Shown here: positions 7,619 to 14,659 of the stretch, piece by piece
How positions within the stretch are numbered: the first letter of the stretch is position 1
How the letters are laid out: each line of letters opens with the position of its first letter
Source of the DNA: a virus
IMG/VR virus record: IMGVR_UViG_3300025942_000014
Span: 1-38,414 of that record
Length of the DNA stretch: 38,414 bases
Reading direction: 5' to 3' (one strand)
Notes under the pieces: generated by a model
Told to the model about the DNA's origin: nothing
The model's input: the letters and a program-made list of their open reading frames with translations, nothing else
Database searches by the model: none
Program-made: the position numbers and the translations under genes

Positions 7619-9631
7619 GTGGACGCGATCGACGAGATCCTGTCGAAGGTGAAGCCGGCCGCTGCGCCCAGTGGCGACAGCATCGACGCGATCCTGGCCA
7701 AGGCGCGGCCCAAGGAGCCCTTCGACGCCATCGTTGCGCGCACGCCCGGGCCGGCAGAGGCACCGCAGGGACGCCAGTACACGTCGGCGCCGATCGATGC
7801 CCTGCACGAGCAGATCGCGGCGCTGCAGGCCGACGAGCAGCGGCGCGCTACCGATCCGTCCCTGGCTGGGCGCTTCAAGCGCGGGTTCGGCAACGCAGCG
7901 GCGACGTTCGCTGGCGGCGCACACGCCGTCGCCGAGACCGCGGCGCACCCGATCGACACGATCACCAGCGGCCCGCGGCGGCGCCAGTTCGTTCGTGGGG
8001 TCGACGACATGCTGACCCTCGGTCACGGCCAGCGCCTCGCCGCCCGCGTCGGCAACGCACTGGGCGACACGCCCGATGTGGCGATCGGCCCCGAGACGTT
8101 CGGCGGCGGAATCGCTGGCAGCGGCGGGATGCCGGTGCCCAACACGCAGGCTGGCGATCAGGCAGTCGCGCCCGAGTTCCGCCAGCTGGGAAACGTTGCT
8201 GGCGTCGTCGGCCCGGGGCTGGGTCGCGCTGCGGCTGGAACGCTGGCCGAAGCGCTCGGGCGGCGCGCGCTGGCAACCGGCGCCGCCCCTGGCGTCGTCG
8301 GCAACCTCGCTGCGCGTGCGTCCACGGCGCCGCTGGGCGGCCTGGGGGAAGTCTTGGCCAACGCCGGCCAGCAGGCCGCGGGACGGCTGATCCCCGGCCT
8401 GGGCGCGGCGCCTGGGGCGGTGCGGGGCATGCTCGGCTATCAGCTCTCGGCGCCTGCTGCTGCTGGCCTGTCCGCCGATGCCGAAGGGGATCGCGTCGGC
8501 GCGGCCCTGGATGCTGCAACCGATCCGTTCGGCAACCTGGTAGCGGGTGGGCTCGGTGCAGCGATCGGTGGCGCGCCCGATCGCGTCGCCAACCGGATCG
8601 TCAAGGACGTTCCGCACGGCGAGGCCACCGCGAAGCTGTCCACCGCCAAGAAGTTCGAGGCGCGGATCGGCCCGGACGGCGAGTTCCTGCAGAACATGCT
8701 GGACCGCGATCCGAAGCTGGAACGCCAGCTGGCGATCAGCGCGAAGAGCAACCCCAAGAAGGTCGCCGAAACAGCGCAAGGCCGCATCGAGCGGTACGAC
8801 GCCGCGAACGATCGGCTGTACGACAAGATCGACAACGCGCCCGATCGCCGGTTTGTGAGCGGGCCTGACGTCGGGCGGCCGATCGGCGGCATCGACGTGC
8901 ACGCGATCGACCAGGCGCTGGCCAAGCTCGAGGCGACCGCCAAGGACAAGATGCAGCTGGGTCAGACCGGCCCCGTCGCCAAGGTCCGCGCCGCGCTGGC
9001 CGAGGCGTACGGCGAGGTCATGGAAGACGGCTCGAAGAAGGTTGTCCCCGGCACCGTGAAGCCGTCCCGCGACGTGCGCAGCTTTGCCAGCAACGATATC
9101 GGGAAGGTCGCCTTCGCTGGCGATCCGAACATCGATCCTCCGGAGCGCATCCGGGCGCAACAGCGGATGTACCGCGCCGTCACCGACGTGATCGAGGACG
9201 CCGCCAAGGGCCGGCTGTCCCCGGGCGAAGTCGCGAAGCTGAAGACGGCAAACCGCGACCTGTCGATCCTGGTGCCGATGCGAGACGCCCTGAAGGAACG
9301 GGCGGCAAAAGAGGCCGTGGGGCGGACGTCTCTCTACTCGCTGCTCGGCGGCTCCGGCGTCGGCGCGTCGGTCGGCGCGGGCGTTGGCATGGGCGTCGCC
9401 GGCCCGCCGGGTGCGTTCGTCGGCGCCAAGGTAGGGGCGGGCGTCGGCGCAGCCGGTGGAGCCATCGCGGGACGAGCTGCCCGGACGCTCGACTACGAGC
9501 TGATGCGCACGGCGCGCGAGCAGGGCGGCACGGCGGCCGCCGCGAAGTTGATGCAGCTCTCGCGGCAGGGCGCCACCGACGATGAACTGCGCACGGCGCT
9601 CGACCGCATGGGCATCAAGCTCGCGGATTGA
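7619..9631 (+). CDS. Large internal virion/ejection protein with glycine-zipper segment (670 aa)
   Basis: The N-terminus repeats the motif IDAILAK/IDEILSK twice (about residues 4-10 and 22-28). A Gly/Ala-rich helical middle follows. Near residues 575-625 there is a glycine-zipper stretch (GVGASVGAGVGMGVAG ... GAGVGAAGGAIAG) of the kind that inserts into membranes. The C-terminus is helical. Size, order and composition fit the third ejection protein of a podovirus, which might form or line a trans-envelope channel. The GTG start is 1 bp after the upstream stop, and the stop is 1 bp from the stop of the convergent minus-strand gene. No lytic transglycosylase motif is evident. Functional assignment is inferred. 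Confidence 0.55.
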   Translation: MDAIDEILSKVKPAAAPSGDSIDAILAKARPKEPFDAIVARTPGPAEAPQGRQYTSAPIDALHEQIAALQADEQRRATDPSLAGRFKRGFGNAAATFAGGAHAVAETAAHPIDTITSGPRRRQFVRGVDDMLTLGHGQRLAARVGNALGDTPDVAIGPETFGGGIAGSGGMPVPNTQAGDQAVAPEFRQLGNVAGVVGPGLGRAAAGTLAEALGRRALATGAAPGVVGNLAARASTAPLGGLGEVLANAGQQAAGRLIPGLGAAPGAVRGMLGYQLSAPAAAGLSADAEGDRVGAALDAATDPFGNLVAGGLGAAIGGAPDRVANRIVKDVPHGEATAKLSTAKKFEARIGPDGEFLQNMLDRDPKLERQLAISAKSNPKKVAETAQGRIERYDAANDRLYDKIDNAPDRRFVSGPDVGRPIGGIDVHAIDQALAKLEATAKDKMQLGQTGPVAKVRAALAEAYGEVMEDGSKKVVPGTVKPSRDVRSFASNDIGKVAFAGDPNIDPPERIRAQQRMYRAVTDVIEDAAKGRLSPGEVAKLKTANRDLSILVPMRDALKERAAKEAVGRTSLYSLLGGSGVGASVGAGVGMGVAGPPGAFVGAKVGAGVGAAGGAIAGRAARTLDYELMRTAREQGGTAAAAKLMQLSRQGATDDELRTALDRMGIKLAD

Positions 9632-9632
9632 C

Positions 9633-10424
9633 CTACTTCGACGCAACCCTGGTGGCGCTGGTCTCGGTCGCCTTGGCGATGTCCGGGGCGGCCCCGGCCG
9701 CGGGCGCCTGCTGCTGCTTCGCCTTGTCCTGCTGGAACGACAGGTGGAGCCGCGCCGCGAGCTCGGGCGTGATGGTCTCGGCGCCCAGGAAGATGCGCAG
9801 CAGCCGATCGCGCCGCCACGGCAGTTCGAAGCTCGTCTTTTGCGCCACCAGCGAGGCCAGCGCCCCGGGCACCGACTCGGCCACGTCCTGGTAGAGCAGG
9901 GGGTAGACCCCGCCGAGAACCTGCATCTCTTCGCGCAGCAGCGTCCCGCTCTCCATGTTGGCGAAGATCAGTTGCGGGTCATGGACGACGGCCAGGGCGC
10001 GGCGCAGCCTGGCTAGCGCCGTGTCGGGCGGCGGCTCGGGCTTGGGGCCGGTGGCGGTCGGACGGTTGTAGATAGGCACGAACGGGCGCAACACCACCAG
10101 CGCGCGCTCGGTCGCGTCGTGCAGCGCCATCTGCTCCGCGGCGTTATCGGTGCCAGACAGCGTCTCGATACGCGCTTCGTCATCGGGGGGCGCGAGCAGG
10201 CTGGCGATCGAGGCCTTGTAGTCGATCTTGGGTGGCAGCTTGAACTTCTCGAACGAGTCCGGGCCGCCTAGGAATGCCTTCATCGCCGCGCGGAGCTTCT
10301 TGGGGAGCTGGGCCGCTTCCTGGCGCATGGCCTGGGTAATGCGCACCGGTCCGCCTGCGAGAACCGTGTCCAGGCCCACGACGGCTAGCAGCGCTTCGCC
10401 GAGGACTGCAATCGCTGGATCCAT
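9633..10424 (-). CDS. Minus-strand protein of the internal-virion block (263 aa)
   Basis: This is a helical protein with a conserved-looking central part (RPFVPIYNRP, about 95-104; LRRALAVVHDPQLIFANME, about 125-143; VYPLLYQDV). The pattern 'DP-x-L-x8-G-T-L ... YP-x-LY' is familiar from C-terminal regions of phage internal or polyvalent proteins. It ends with a Gln/Ala-rich tail. It is the only large minus-strand gene inside the rightward virion block. Its ATG at 10424 carries its own class A element on the minus strand, back to back with that of the gene at 10464, so it is probably co-expressed with the late genes. A virion role is inferred from that shared signal; no specific function is recognised. 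Confidence 0.65.
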   Translation of the reverse strand: MDPAIAVLGEALLAVVGLDTVLAGGPVRITQAMRQEAAQLPKKLRAAMKAFLGGPDSFEKFKLPPKIDYKASIASLLAPPDDEARIETLSGTDNAAEQMALHDATERALVVLRPFVPIYNRPTATGPKPEPPPDTALARLRRALAVVHDPQLIFANMESGTLLREEMQVLGGVYPLLYQDVAESVPGALASLVAQKTSFELPWRRDRLLRIFLGAETITPELAARLHLSFQQDKAKQQQAPAAGAAPDIAKATETSATRVASK

Positions 10425-10444
10425 GCAGCGGCACCGCCGTTCCA
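10425..10444 (-). promoter_or_regulatory. Class A element on the minus strand
   Basis: Read on the minus strand, TGGAACGGCGGTGCCGCTGC abuts the ATG at 10424. This is the only minus-strand copy seen, and it precedes the only large minus-strand gene in the virion block. It is direct evidence that the element tracks gene starts and not one replication strand. Confidence 0.7.
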
Positions 10445-10463
10445 GGAACAGGTGTGCCGGGGC
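10444..10463 (+). promoter_or_regulatory. Class A element before gene at 10464, abutting the minus-strand copy
   Basis: AGGAACAGGTGTGCCGGGGC abuts the ATG at 10464 and shares one base with the divergent minus-strand element. The two start codons are only 39 bp apart, so the two elements make up the whole divergent intergenic region. Confidence 0.7.
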
Positions 10464-10832
10464 ATGGGTGTCAGCCGCATCGACAAGTTGATCATCGACC
10501 CGGCAGGGGCCAACAACATGACCGGCACCGCAACGGTCCTGTCGACGCCGATCCGGATGGACTCGCTGCAGCAGCTGTCCTTGGAGCTGTCTTACACCGG
10601 AACGCCCAACGGCACGCCGACGTGGGAGGACAGCGACAGCTACGACCCGGTCACCAACCCCAACGCGACGTTCTTCACGCTGGCCACCACCGCAGCACTG
10701 GCGGCGATCGCGGCGGCTGGTTCACAGATGGTCGCAGTGACCAAGCGGGGCAAGTGGGGGCGCGTGCGCTACGTCAACACGTCCGGAACCGGTCAGCTGA
10801 CCGTGCGGGCCTTCGGCACCGGAGTCGTCTAG
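10464..10832 (+). CDS. Small virion-type protein (122 aa)
   Basis: A beta-rich, Thr/Gly/Ala-rich protein with no Cys, starting MGVSRIDKLIIDPAG, then segments such as YTGTPNGTPTWEDSDSYDP and RYVNTSGTGQLTVRAFG. This is typical of small virion or decoration proteins with an immunoglobulin-like or jelly-roll fold. The ATG at 10464 is preferred over the upstream GTG at 10452 because the class A element ends exactly at 10463. It is followed after 3 bp by the membrane protein gene at 10836. The exact role is unknown. Confidence 0.6.
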   Translation: MGVSRIDKLIIDPAGANNMTGTATVLSTPIRMDSLQQLSLELSYTGTPNGTPTWEDSDSYDPVTNPNATFFTLATTAALAAIAAAGSQMVAVTKRGKWGRVRYVNTSGTGQLTVRAFGTGVV

Positions 10833-10835
10833 GCC

Positions 10836-11222
10836 GTGCGCGAGCCGTCGCGATTCCCGCGCGTGGTCGACGAGCCGGCACCGGCGCCCGACGTCGATCT
10901 GCGCCCGTGGTCGTCTCGGAACGCGAAGGCGTTCGGGACGATCATCGGCACCGCCCTCGCGACGCTACTCGTGGGCACCGGCGGACTTACCGGCCTGGCG
11001 CACGTCGCGGGAATCGCGACCGTCAAGGAGATCGCCGCCCTCGACGAGAAGCTGACCGCCGCGGAGCGCACGCGGGCGACGGCATCGGACGTCGACAGCA
11101 AGCGATTCACGGCCATCACGGCAAAGCTGGACGCGCTGGCGAAGGACACGAAAGCGCTGCGCGCGGACGCCGCCAAGAAGACGAAGAGGCCAAAACCAGA
11201 CGCCGGGGGCGCGAGTGAATGA
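10836..11222 (+). CDS. Single-pass membrane protein with coiled coil, holin/spanin-like candidate (128 aa)
   Basis: An approximately 35-residue Pro-rich N-terminal tail precedes one hydrophobic segment (about residues 33-60: FGTIIGTALATLLVGTGGL). A charged helical region predicted to be a coiled coil follows (about 65-112), and the end is Lys-rich. One transmembrane helix followed by a coiled coil fits either a class III-like holin or an inner-membrane spanin, and the gene sits where lysis genes are usual, just after the virion genes. No homologue is recognised, so the lysis role is only inferred. The GTG start lies 3 bp after the previous stop. Confidence 0.55.
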   Translation: MREPSRFPRVVDEPAPAPDVDLRPWSSRNAKAFGTIIGTALATLLVGTGGLTGLAHVAGIATVKEIAALDEKLTAAERTRATASDVDSKRFTAITAKLDALAKDTKALRADAAKKTKRPKPDAGGASE

Positions 11223-11532
11223 TAACTCCCTGGACCGATCGGCTGATAGCATCTGGGACGGGATTTACCGGGGCCGGGCGAGCAGTCACCGACGAAATCT
11301 CGCAAACGTCGCCAGTGAAACGGCACGCGTCGCGGTCCTTATCGCGCAGGGCTCGCGCCTCGTCGATCGCCTTCCAGGCGCGGATCGACAGGTGGAGCTT
11401 CTTGGCGTCTGCGACGAAATAGACGAGTTGGTTGAGTCGATGCGCCGCACGTCCGAGCACCTGCGGGCCGAGGCTGGCGTTGCGGTCCCGGTGGTGCGGC
11501 CTGGGTTCTGGGCGAGGTTGTTTCGCCGATGA
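11215..11532 (+). CDS. Small helical basic protein (105 aa)
   Basis: It begins MNDNSLDRSADSIWDG and continues with helical segments containing many Arg (SSHRRNLANVASETARVAVLI, ELVESMRRTSEHLRAE), ending in a short aromatic/basic tail (FWARLFRR). The GTG start overlaps the previous gene by 8 bp, and its stop overlaps the next start by 4 bp (ATGA). It has no signal peptide or recognised motif. It is part of the small-gene cassette 10836-12663; function unknown. Confidence 0.5.
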   Translation: MNDNSLDRSADSIWDGIYRGRASSHRRNLANVASETARVAVLIAQGSRLVDRLPGADRQVELLGVCDEIDELVESMRRTSEHLRAEAGVAVPVVRPGFWARLFRR

Positions 11533-11825
11533 GCTTCTTCGATCCCGAGAAGACGCCGACATCGCCGCCGGGGTCGTGCTGGCGGTGCGAGCGCTTTCAC
11601 GCCGTGTTCGTCGACGCGCCCATGCCGGGCTCGCGCTACGAGATCGAGCGCGTGCCCACCTGCGTGCTGGCCCAGGACTGGGCGTGGTGTGCCGTGAGCT
11701 TCTTCCTGCGCCTGGGCAAGTACGAGTTCTACCTGGGCCCCGACCACCGCGAGAAGCCGCGGATCCCGTACGACCTCGACCGACGCCGCCGACCGGCAAT
11801 TCCGCCTCGGCAGGACGACAAGTGA
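11529..11825 (+). CDS. Hypothetical protein with CWRCERFH motif (98 aa)
   Basis: A possible small zinc-binding site, CWRCERFH (about residues 18-25), is followed by further Cys residues (PTCVLAQDW, WCAV), and the tail is Arg/Pro-rich. Aromatic residues are frequent (RLGKYEFYLGPD). Start and stop are set by a 4-bp ATGA overlap with the gene upstream, and a GTGA overlap is possible with the longer form of the gene downstream. No family is recognised. Confidence 0.5.
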   Translation: MSFFDPEKTPTSPPGSCWRCERFHAVFVDAPMPGSRYEIERVPTCVLAQDWAWCAVSFFLRLGKYEFYLGPDHREKPRIPYDLDRRRRPAIPPRQDDK

Positions 11826-11842
11826 ATCACGAAAGGACCACC

Positions 11843-12427
11843 ATGTTTCGAAAGCTCAAGCTCCTGATCATCCTCGCTGGATGCTGCGCCGCCTGCGGGA
11901 CCATCCCCGAGTCGACGGCACCCGCAGGGGCCGTCACCGCCGTCGAGTCCGCCGTCGCTCTCGACGGCAGCATGACGATGACCGGACAGTATGCCTGCGC
12001 TGGCGTCACCTATCTGATCGAGCAGCCGATCTCCCAGACGCAGTCCCGGCGCTGCTGCGGACTGAGCAACGTCTACAACACGAAGATCGGTCAGTCCGGC
12101 TTGCCCTCGGGAACGAATTGGTCCGGCTACACGAAGGTCCAGCTGCTGTGCAACAACATCACCATCCCGGTGTCGCCAGTCTGCGGCTCCGGCGGCGCGC
12201 TTTGCGCCACCGCCCGCGTGAATTGCGCGATGTACAACAAGCCCAACGGCGCGAGCTCCTGGACGTACTCTGGGACCGTCGAGACCGGCTGCATGCTCTA
12301 TCCCGACTACGCCGCGCACGGGCTCTATCAAATGGACCTGTGGTACCAGGGCGGCGGCAACGGCGTGGGCATCTCCGCGTGTTCGAGCGGCTTCGGGGCA
12401 AACCTCTACTACCTGTTCGGCGGATGA
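11843..12427 (+). CDS. Cys-rich lipoprotein (194 aa)
   Basis: A lipoprotein signal peptide is clear (MFRKLKLLIILAGCCAACG, lipobox LAGC at about residues 11-14). The mature protein has about a dozen Cys residues, including an adjacent pair (RRCCGL), and is rich in Gly, Ser, Tyr and Asn, suggesting a disulfide-bonded beta protein on the cell surface. The ATG at 11843 is preferred over the GTG at 11822 because a good Shine-Dalgarno (GAAAGGA) lies 7-13 bp upstream and the signal peptide begins there. It lies where an endolysin would be expected but shows no known catalytic motif. It may be a lysogenic-conversion or superinfection-exclusion protein, or part of an unusual lysis module. Confidence 0.65.
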   Translation: MFRKLKLLIILAGCCAACGTIPESTAPAGAVTAVESAVALDGSMTMTGQYACAGVTYLIEQPISQTQSRRCCGLSNVYNTKIGQSGLPSGTNWSGYTKVQLLCNNITIPVSPVCGSGGALCATARVNCAMYNKPNGASSWTYSGTVETGCMLYPDYAAHGLYQMDLWYQGGGNGVGISACSSGFGANLYYLFGG

Positions 12428-12663
12428 CCAGCGCGCAACTGTCCACCGTCGAAGGTATCATCGTCACGCTGGAGAGCGGCGTGGCGCTGCTCTACCCGCC
12501 CGCCGCGCCCCTGGTGACCGCGATCCGGGCGCTGGTGGAGACAGCCGAGGCGCACGGCATCGTGCCGGTGGAGCTGCCCGAGGGGCAGCTGCGGGAGATT
12601 GCGGCGGGGATGGCGGCGGCCCGGGCCTCAGCGATCACGAGCGATCGGGCGCGTCGGAAGTAG
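12424..12663 (+). CDS. Hypothetical helical protein (79 aa)
   Basis: Helical, Ala/Leu/Glu-rich: MTSAQLSTVEGIIVTLESGVALLYPPAAPLV..., with a hydrophobic N-terminal half and a basic end (ASAITSDRARRK). The ATG overlaps the lipoprotein stop by 4 bp (ATGA). The 3' end overlaps the convergent minus-strand gene by 29 bp. It has no recognised family; it could be a membrane-associated partner in the lysis-like cassette. Confidence 0.5.
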   Translation: MTSAQLSTVEGIIVTLESGVALLYPPAAPLVTAIRALVETAEAHGIVPVELPEGQLREIAAGMAAARASAITSDRARRK

Positions 12664-12859
12664 GCGCGACCCCAAGCCGCGCGAACGCCCGTTCGTAGCT
12701 GGCTTCCCAGCCCCTGGCGATCTCTCGCGCCCACTCGTCCTGGCGATCGGCAAGCATGACCAGCGCCGCCCCGCTGGCGACCCCCGGTGCTGGCACCTTG
12801 ATCCACCGCCCGACGAACGGAATCGCCGCGAGAGCGGCCAGGAAGCCACGGCGCTTCAC
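12635..12859 (-). CDS. Small exported protein with twin-arginine-like signal (74 aa)
   Basis: The N-terminus MKRRGFLAALAAIPFVGRW has a twin-arginine-like motif (RRGFL) and a hydrophobic core, so a Tat-exported or membrane-anchored protein is likely. The rest is Ala/Arg/Glu-rich without further motifs. The GTG start overlaps the RusA stop by 4 bp (GTGA), making it the last gene of a three-gene minus-strand operon. Its 3' end overlaps the convergent gene ending at 12663. Function unknown. Confidence 0.6.
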   Translation of the reverse strand: MKRRGFLAALAAIPFVGRWIKVPAPGVASGAALVMLADRQDEWAREIARGWEASYERAFARLGVAPTSDAPDRS

Positions 12860-13305
12860 GGCGACCCCATCAGCGTCAACCCGGAGGGCAACTGGATCGT
12901 CACACCCACGCCCGGCCCCTTCCCGCCGCCAATCACCTCATCGACCGTCTGCCAGCGATCGTGCCATGAGCGAACGTGCTTCCAGCCGTCGCCAGCCAGC
13001 ACGCCCGCCGCAACCAGGCCGTCGAGCACCAATTTCCGTCCGCCCGCCGCTACGTTGTCCGGGTCGCGCCGCTTGTCCTTCTCGACCCAGTCGAAGGTCA
13101 TCAGCACCGCGCGCTCGAACGGCCCTGGCTTGTCGATGCGCGCGGCCTTCGCCAGCGCCCAGATGGTGTCGGTCCACTGGCGTTTCAGGCGCGCGTAGGC
13201 CATGCCACGGCCGCCGCTGCCCTTGGCGGCGGCCAGCAGTTCATTCAGGCCGGGCAGGGGGCCGGGCACCCACAGGACGGCCATCGTGGCGGTCCTGTGG
13301 ATCAC
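12856..13305 (-). CDS. rusA: RusA-like Holliday junction resolvase (149 aa)
   Basis: The protein matches the RusA family layout. The N-terminal strand PGPLPGLNELL (about 14-24) is followed by the catalytic region RRDPDNVAAGGRK with two Asp (about D81 and D83), and then LVLDGLVAAGVLAGDGW with the third Asp (about D95). RusA-type enzymes cut Holliday junctions, here probably branched DNA made by the Sak4/nuclease recombination pathway before packaging. It is the middle gene of a minus-strand operon. Its GTG overlaps the stop of the upstream gene at 13302 by 4 bp (GTGA). An internal ATG at residue 8 is an alternative start. Confidence 0.85.
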   Translation of the reverse strand: MIHRTATMAVLWVPGPLPGLNELLAAAKGSGGRGMAYARLKRQWTDTIWALAKAARIDKPGPFERAVLMTFDWVEKDKRRDPDNVAAGGRKLVLDGLVAAGVLAGDGWKHVRSWHDRWQTVDEVIGGGKGPGVGVTIQLPSGLTLMGSP

Positions 13306-13463
13306 AGCCCGTGCCGCCGCCTGAACCGCGCGACGGCTGCTCGCCCAGCCGCGGCGAACTGCTGCACCAGCTTGTTCCGGTCGGGGAAAACGTCGCGCAG
13401 GTACTTGTCAGCGCGCTCCGCGTTGGTGGTGCGTGATGGGTCGTTCTTGTGGCTCCGCTTCAT
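13302..13463 (-). CDS. Small basic hypothetical protein (53 aa)
   Basis: A short, strongly basic protein (MKRSHKNDPSRTTNAERADKY..., ending RAAVARFRRRHGL). The start is set by a strong Shine-Dalgarno: on the minus strand AAGGAGG lies 7 bp before the ATG at 13463. It overlaps RusA by 4 bp (GTGA) and leads the minus-strand operon. It is divergent from, and nearly overlaps, the HTH regulator gene; the promoter must lie within the 5' part of that gene. Function unknown; nucleic-acid binding is plausible from its charge. Confidence 0.55.
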   Translation of the reverse strand: MKRSHKNDPSRTTNAERADKYLRDVFPDRNKLVQQFAAAGRAAVARFRRRHGL

Positions 13464-13475
13464 CGTCGAACCTCC

Positions 13476-13946
13476 TTGACCGAACAGCCCAAGCACCGCA
13501 CGATCGGCAGCTTGAAACCCGAGGACCTCGTCAACGAGATCGTGCGCGCCAGGGCCGCCTTGGAAGAGGCGCGCGCGAACGTCACGCGCTTGACCGAGTA
13601 CATCGGCGCGCTCGAGCTGGCCGCGAAATTGAAAGACCCGTCGTTGACTCGCAAGCGTATCGACAGTATCGTATCGTCCGTGCAGCTGCAAGGGACGCCC
13701 AAGGTTTCTAGCTCGACGCTCCGGGCGGCCGGGCGTGCGACCCGCGGCGGCGAGGCGCAGCGGCGCCTATACGAGAAGGACATGACGATCGCCAAGCTGG
13801 CCGAGAAGCTGGGCGAGGGCAGGGCGCGCGTGTCGAAGTGGTTCGGGACCGCCGACGAGAACCGGCCGATCCCACGCCGCTACGCCGAGCAGCTGCTGAA
13901 GGAATACGGGATCCCGCTGTCCGCCTGGGCCCGCATCGCGGACTAG
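13476..13946 (+). CDS. HTH regulator, putative repressor (156 aa)
   Basis: The N-terminal half is helical with a likely coiled coil (about residues 14-52: VNEIVRARAALEEARANVTRL). The C-terminal third has a helix-turn-helix of the XRE/Cro type (about 98-125: EKDMTIAKLAEKLGEGRARVSKWFG), followed by PRRYAEQLLKEYGIPLSAW. It sits exactly between the leftward rusA operon and the rightward early operon, the usual place of a lysogeny switch regulator. The start is uncertain: TTG at 13476 avoids overlap with the divergent gene; GTG at 13449 is possible. The coding sequence contains CGTATC repeats (13656-13680) that recur in the promoter region just downstream, suggesting autoregulation. Confidence 0.7.
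   Translation: MTEQPKHRTIGSLKPEDLVNEIVRARAALEEARANVTRLTEYIGALELAAKLKDPSLTRKRIDSIVSSVQLQGTPKVSSSTLRAAGRATRGGEAQRRLYEKDMTIAKLAEKLGEGRARVSKWFGTADENRPIPRRYAEQLLKEYGIPLSAWARIAD
13656..13680. promoter_or_regulatory. CGTATC repeat cluster inside the regulator gene
   Basis: CGTATCGACAGTATCGTATC and the following GTCCG contain three closely spaced copies of the GTATCG word. The stretch ATCGTATCGTCCGT recurs at 13985-13998. Likely a binding-site array, low to moderate confidence. Confidence 0.35.
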
Positions 13947-14042
13947 TTTCCGGACACGGCGTCCGTTAATTCAGCGCGTCACTGATCGTATCGTCCGTAT
14001 CTTTCCGCTTGCGCGTGTTCGTATCGTGCGTATCATCTGGGG
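13947..14042 (+). promoter_or_regulatory. Early control region: palindrome, CGTATC repeats and class B promoter
   Basis: This 96-bp gap follows the regulator stop. It holds the palindrome GGACACGGCGTCC (13952-13964) with TTAATTCAGCGCG behind it, two further CGTATCGT words (13987, 14020) and the class B element at 14021-14040. In that element TATCAT (14031-14036) lies 6 nt before the ATG at 14043, with TTGCGC (14009-14014) 16 bp upstream as a possible -35 box. Transcription would then start at the ATG. It is the probable early promoter/operator. Confidence 0.55.
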
Positions 14043-14198
14043 ATGGACAACGACACGACGCCCGACGAGATCGAGGAAGAGGAAACGGTCCCGGTCCCCG
14101 CCGAGACCAACCGCGAGCTGGTGTACGGCTCGCACTTGTTCGAGGACGGAGAGATTCCCTGCGCACCGTTCGGCGCCGGTGGAGGTGGCCCGTGGTGA
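14043..14198 (+). CDS. Small acidic protein, first gene of early operon (51 aa)
   Basis: Starts MDNDTTPDEIEEEETVPVP and is strongly acidic in its first 20 residues, then has LVYGSHLFEDGEIPC and a Gly-rich end. The class B element ends 2 nt before its ATG, with no clear Shine-Dalgarno, so it may be translated from a leaderless mRNA. Its stop overlaps the next start (GTGA). Small acidic first-early proteins of phages often act on host factors or mimic DNA, but nothing specific is recognised here. Confidence 0.5.
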   Translation: MDNDTTPDEIEEEETVPVPAETNRELVYGSHLFEDGEIPCAPFGAGGGGPW

Positions 14199-14455
14199 GC
14201 CCGGCAACGGCGGATCGGCTGTTGGCCTGCGCGCGGGTGTCGGCCGCGCTCTCGGATGTGGTGCACCTGGTGCCCCCCGAGCGGCGCGATGAATTCGTGA
14301 TCGCGAGCGCCCAGGTCATGGGGTGCGTCCTCGGCATCCCGTCCGGCGTTGTGCAGTCGGCTTGCGCCAGGGTGACGGCCGAGTTCGACGCTCGGCGTCT
14401 CGGCCGGTGCGAACACCTGCGCGTCCGCGACCTCTGCGACGAGTGCCGGCCGTGA
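14195..14455 (+). CDS. Hypothetical helical protein (86 aa)
   Basis: Begins SPATADRLLACARVSAALSDVVHLV after the GTG start and is helical, with a Cys cluster at the end (RRLGRCEHLRVRDLCDECRP), which may bind zinc. Both ends are set by 4-bp GTGA overlaps with its neighbours in the early operon. Function unknown. Confidence 0.5.
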   Translation: MSPATADRLLACARVSAALSDVVHLVPPERRDEFVIASAQVMGCVLGIPSGVVQSACARVTAEFDARRLGRCEHLRVRDLCDECRP

Positions 14456-14628
14456 AGCTCGACGCCGAGAAGTGGCGCGCCTTCGACGCCCTTTGCCAGC
14501 GCATCGCCGATCGGGCGCGCGGCGATGCGTACGACTCGATTGAATCGTGGACGGACCCTCCGACGTTGCTCGGGTTCGACCACGTGCACCCGGAATTGGT
14601 CGGCCCTGTGCCGACGACTGAAATCTGA
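14452..14628 (+). CDS. Hypothetical protein (58 aa)
   Basis: Short protein KLDAEKWRAFDALCQRIADR... with a C-terminal DPPTLLGFDHVHPELVG segment. The GTG overlaps the previous stop (GTGA). A 31-bp gap with a Shine-Dalgarno (GAAAGGAA) follows before the ATPase gene. No family is recognised. Confidence 0.5.
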   Translation: MKLDAEKWRAFDALCQRIADRARGDAYDSIESWTDPPTLLGFDHVHPELVGPVPTTEI

Positions 14629-14659
14629 CCGACACACCAACCCGAAAGGAACCTGACCT

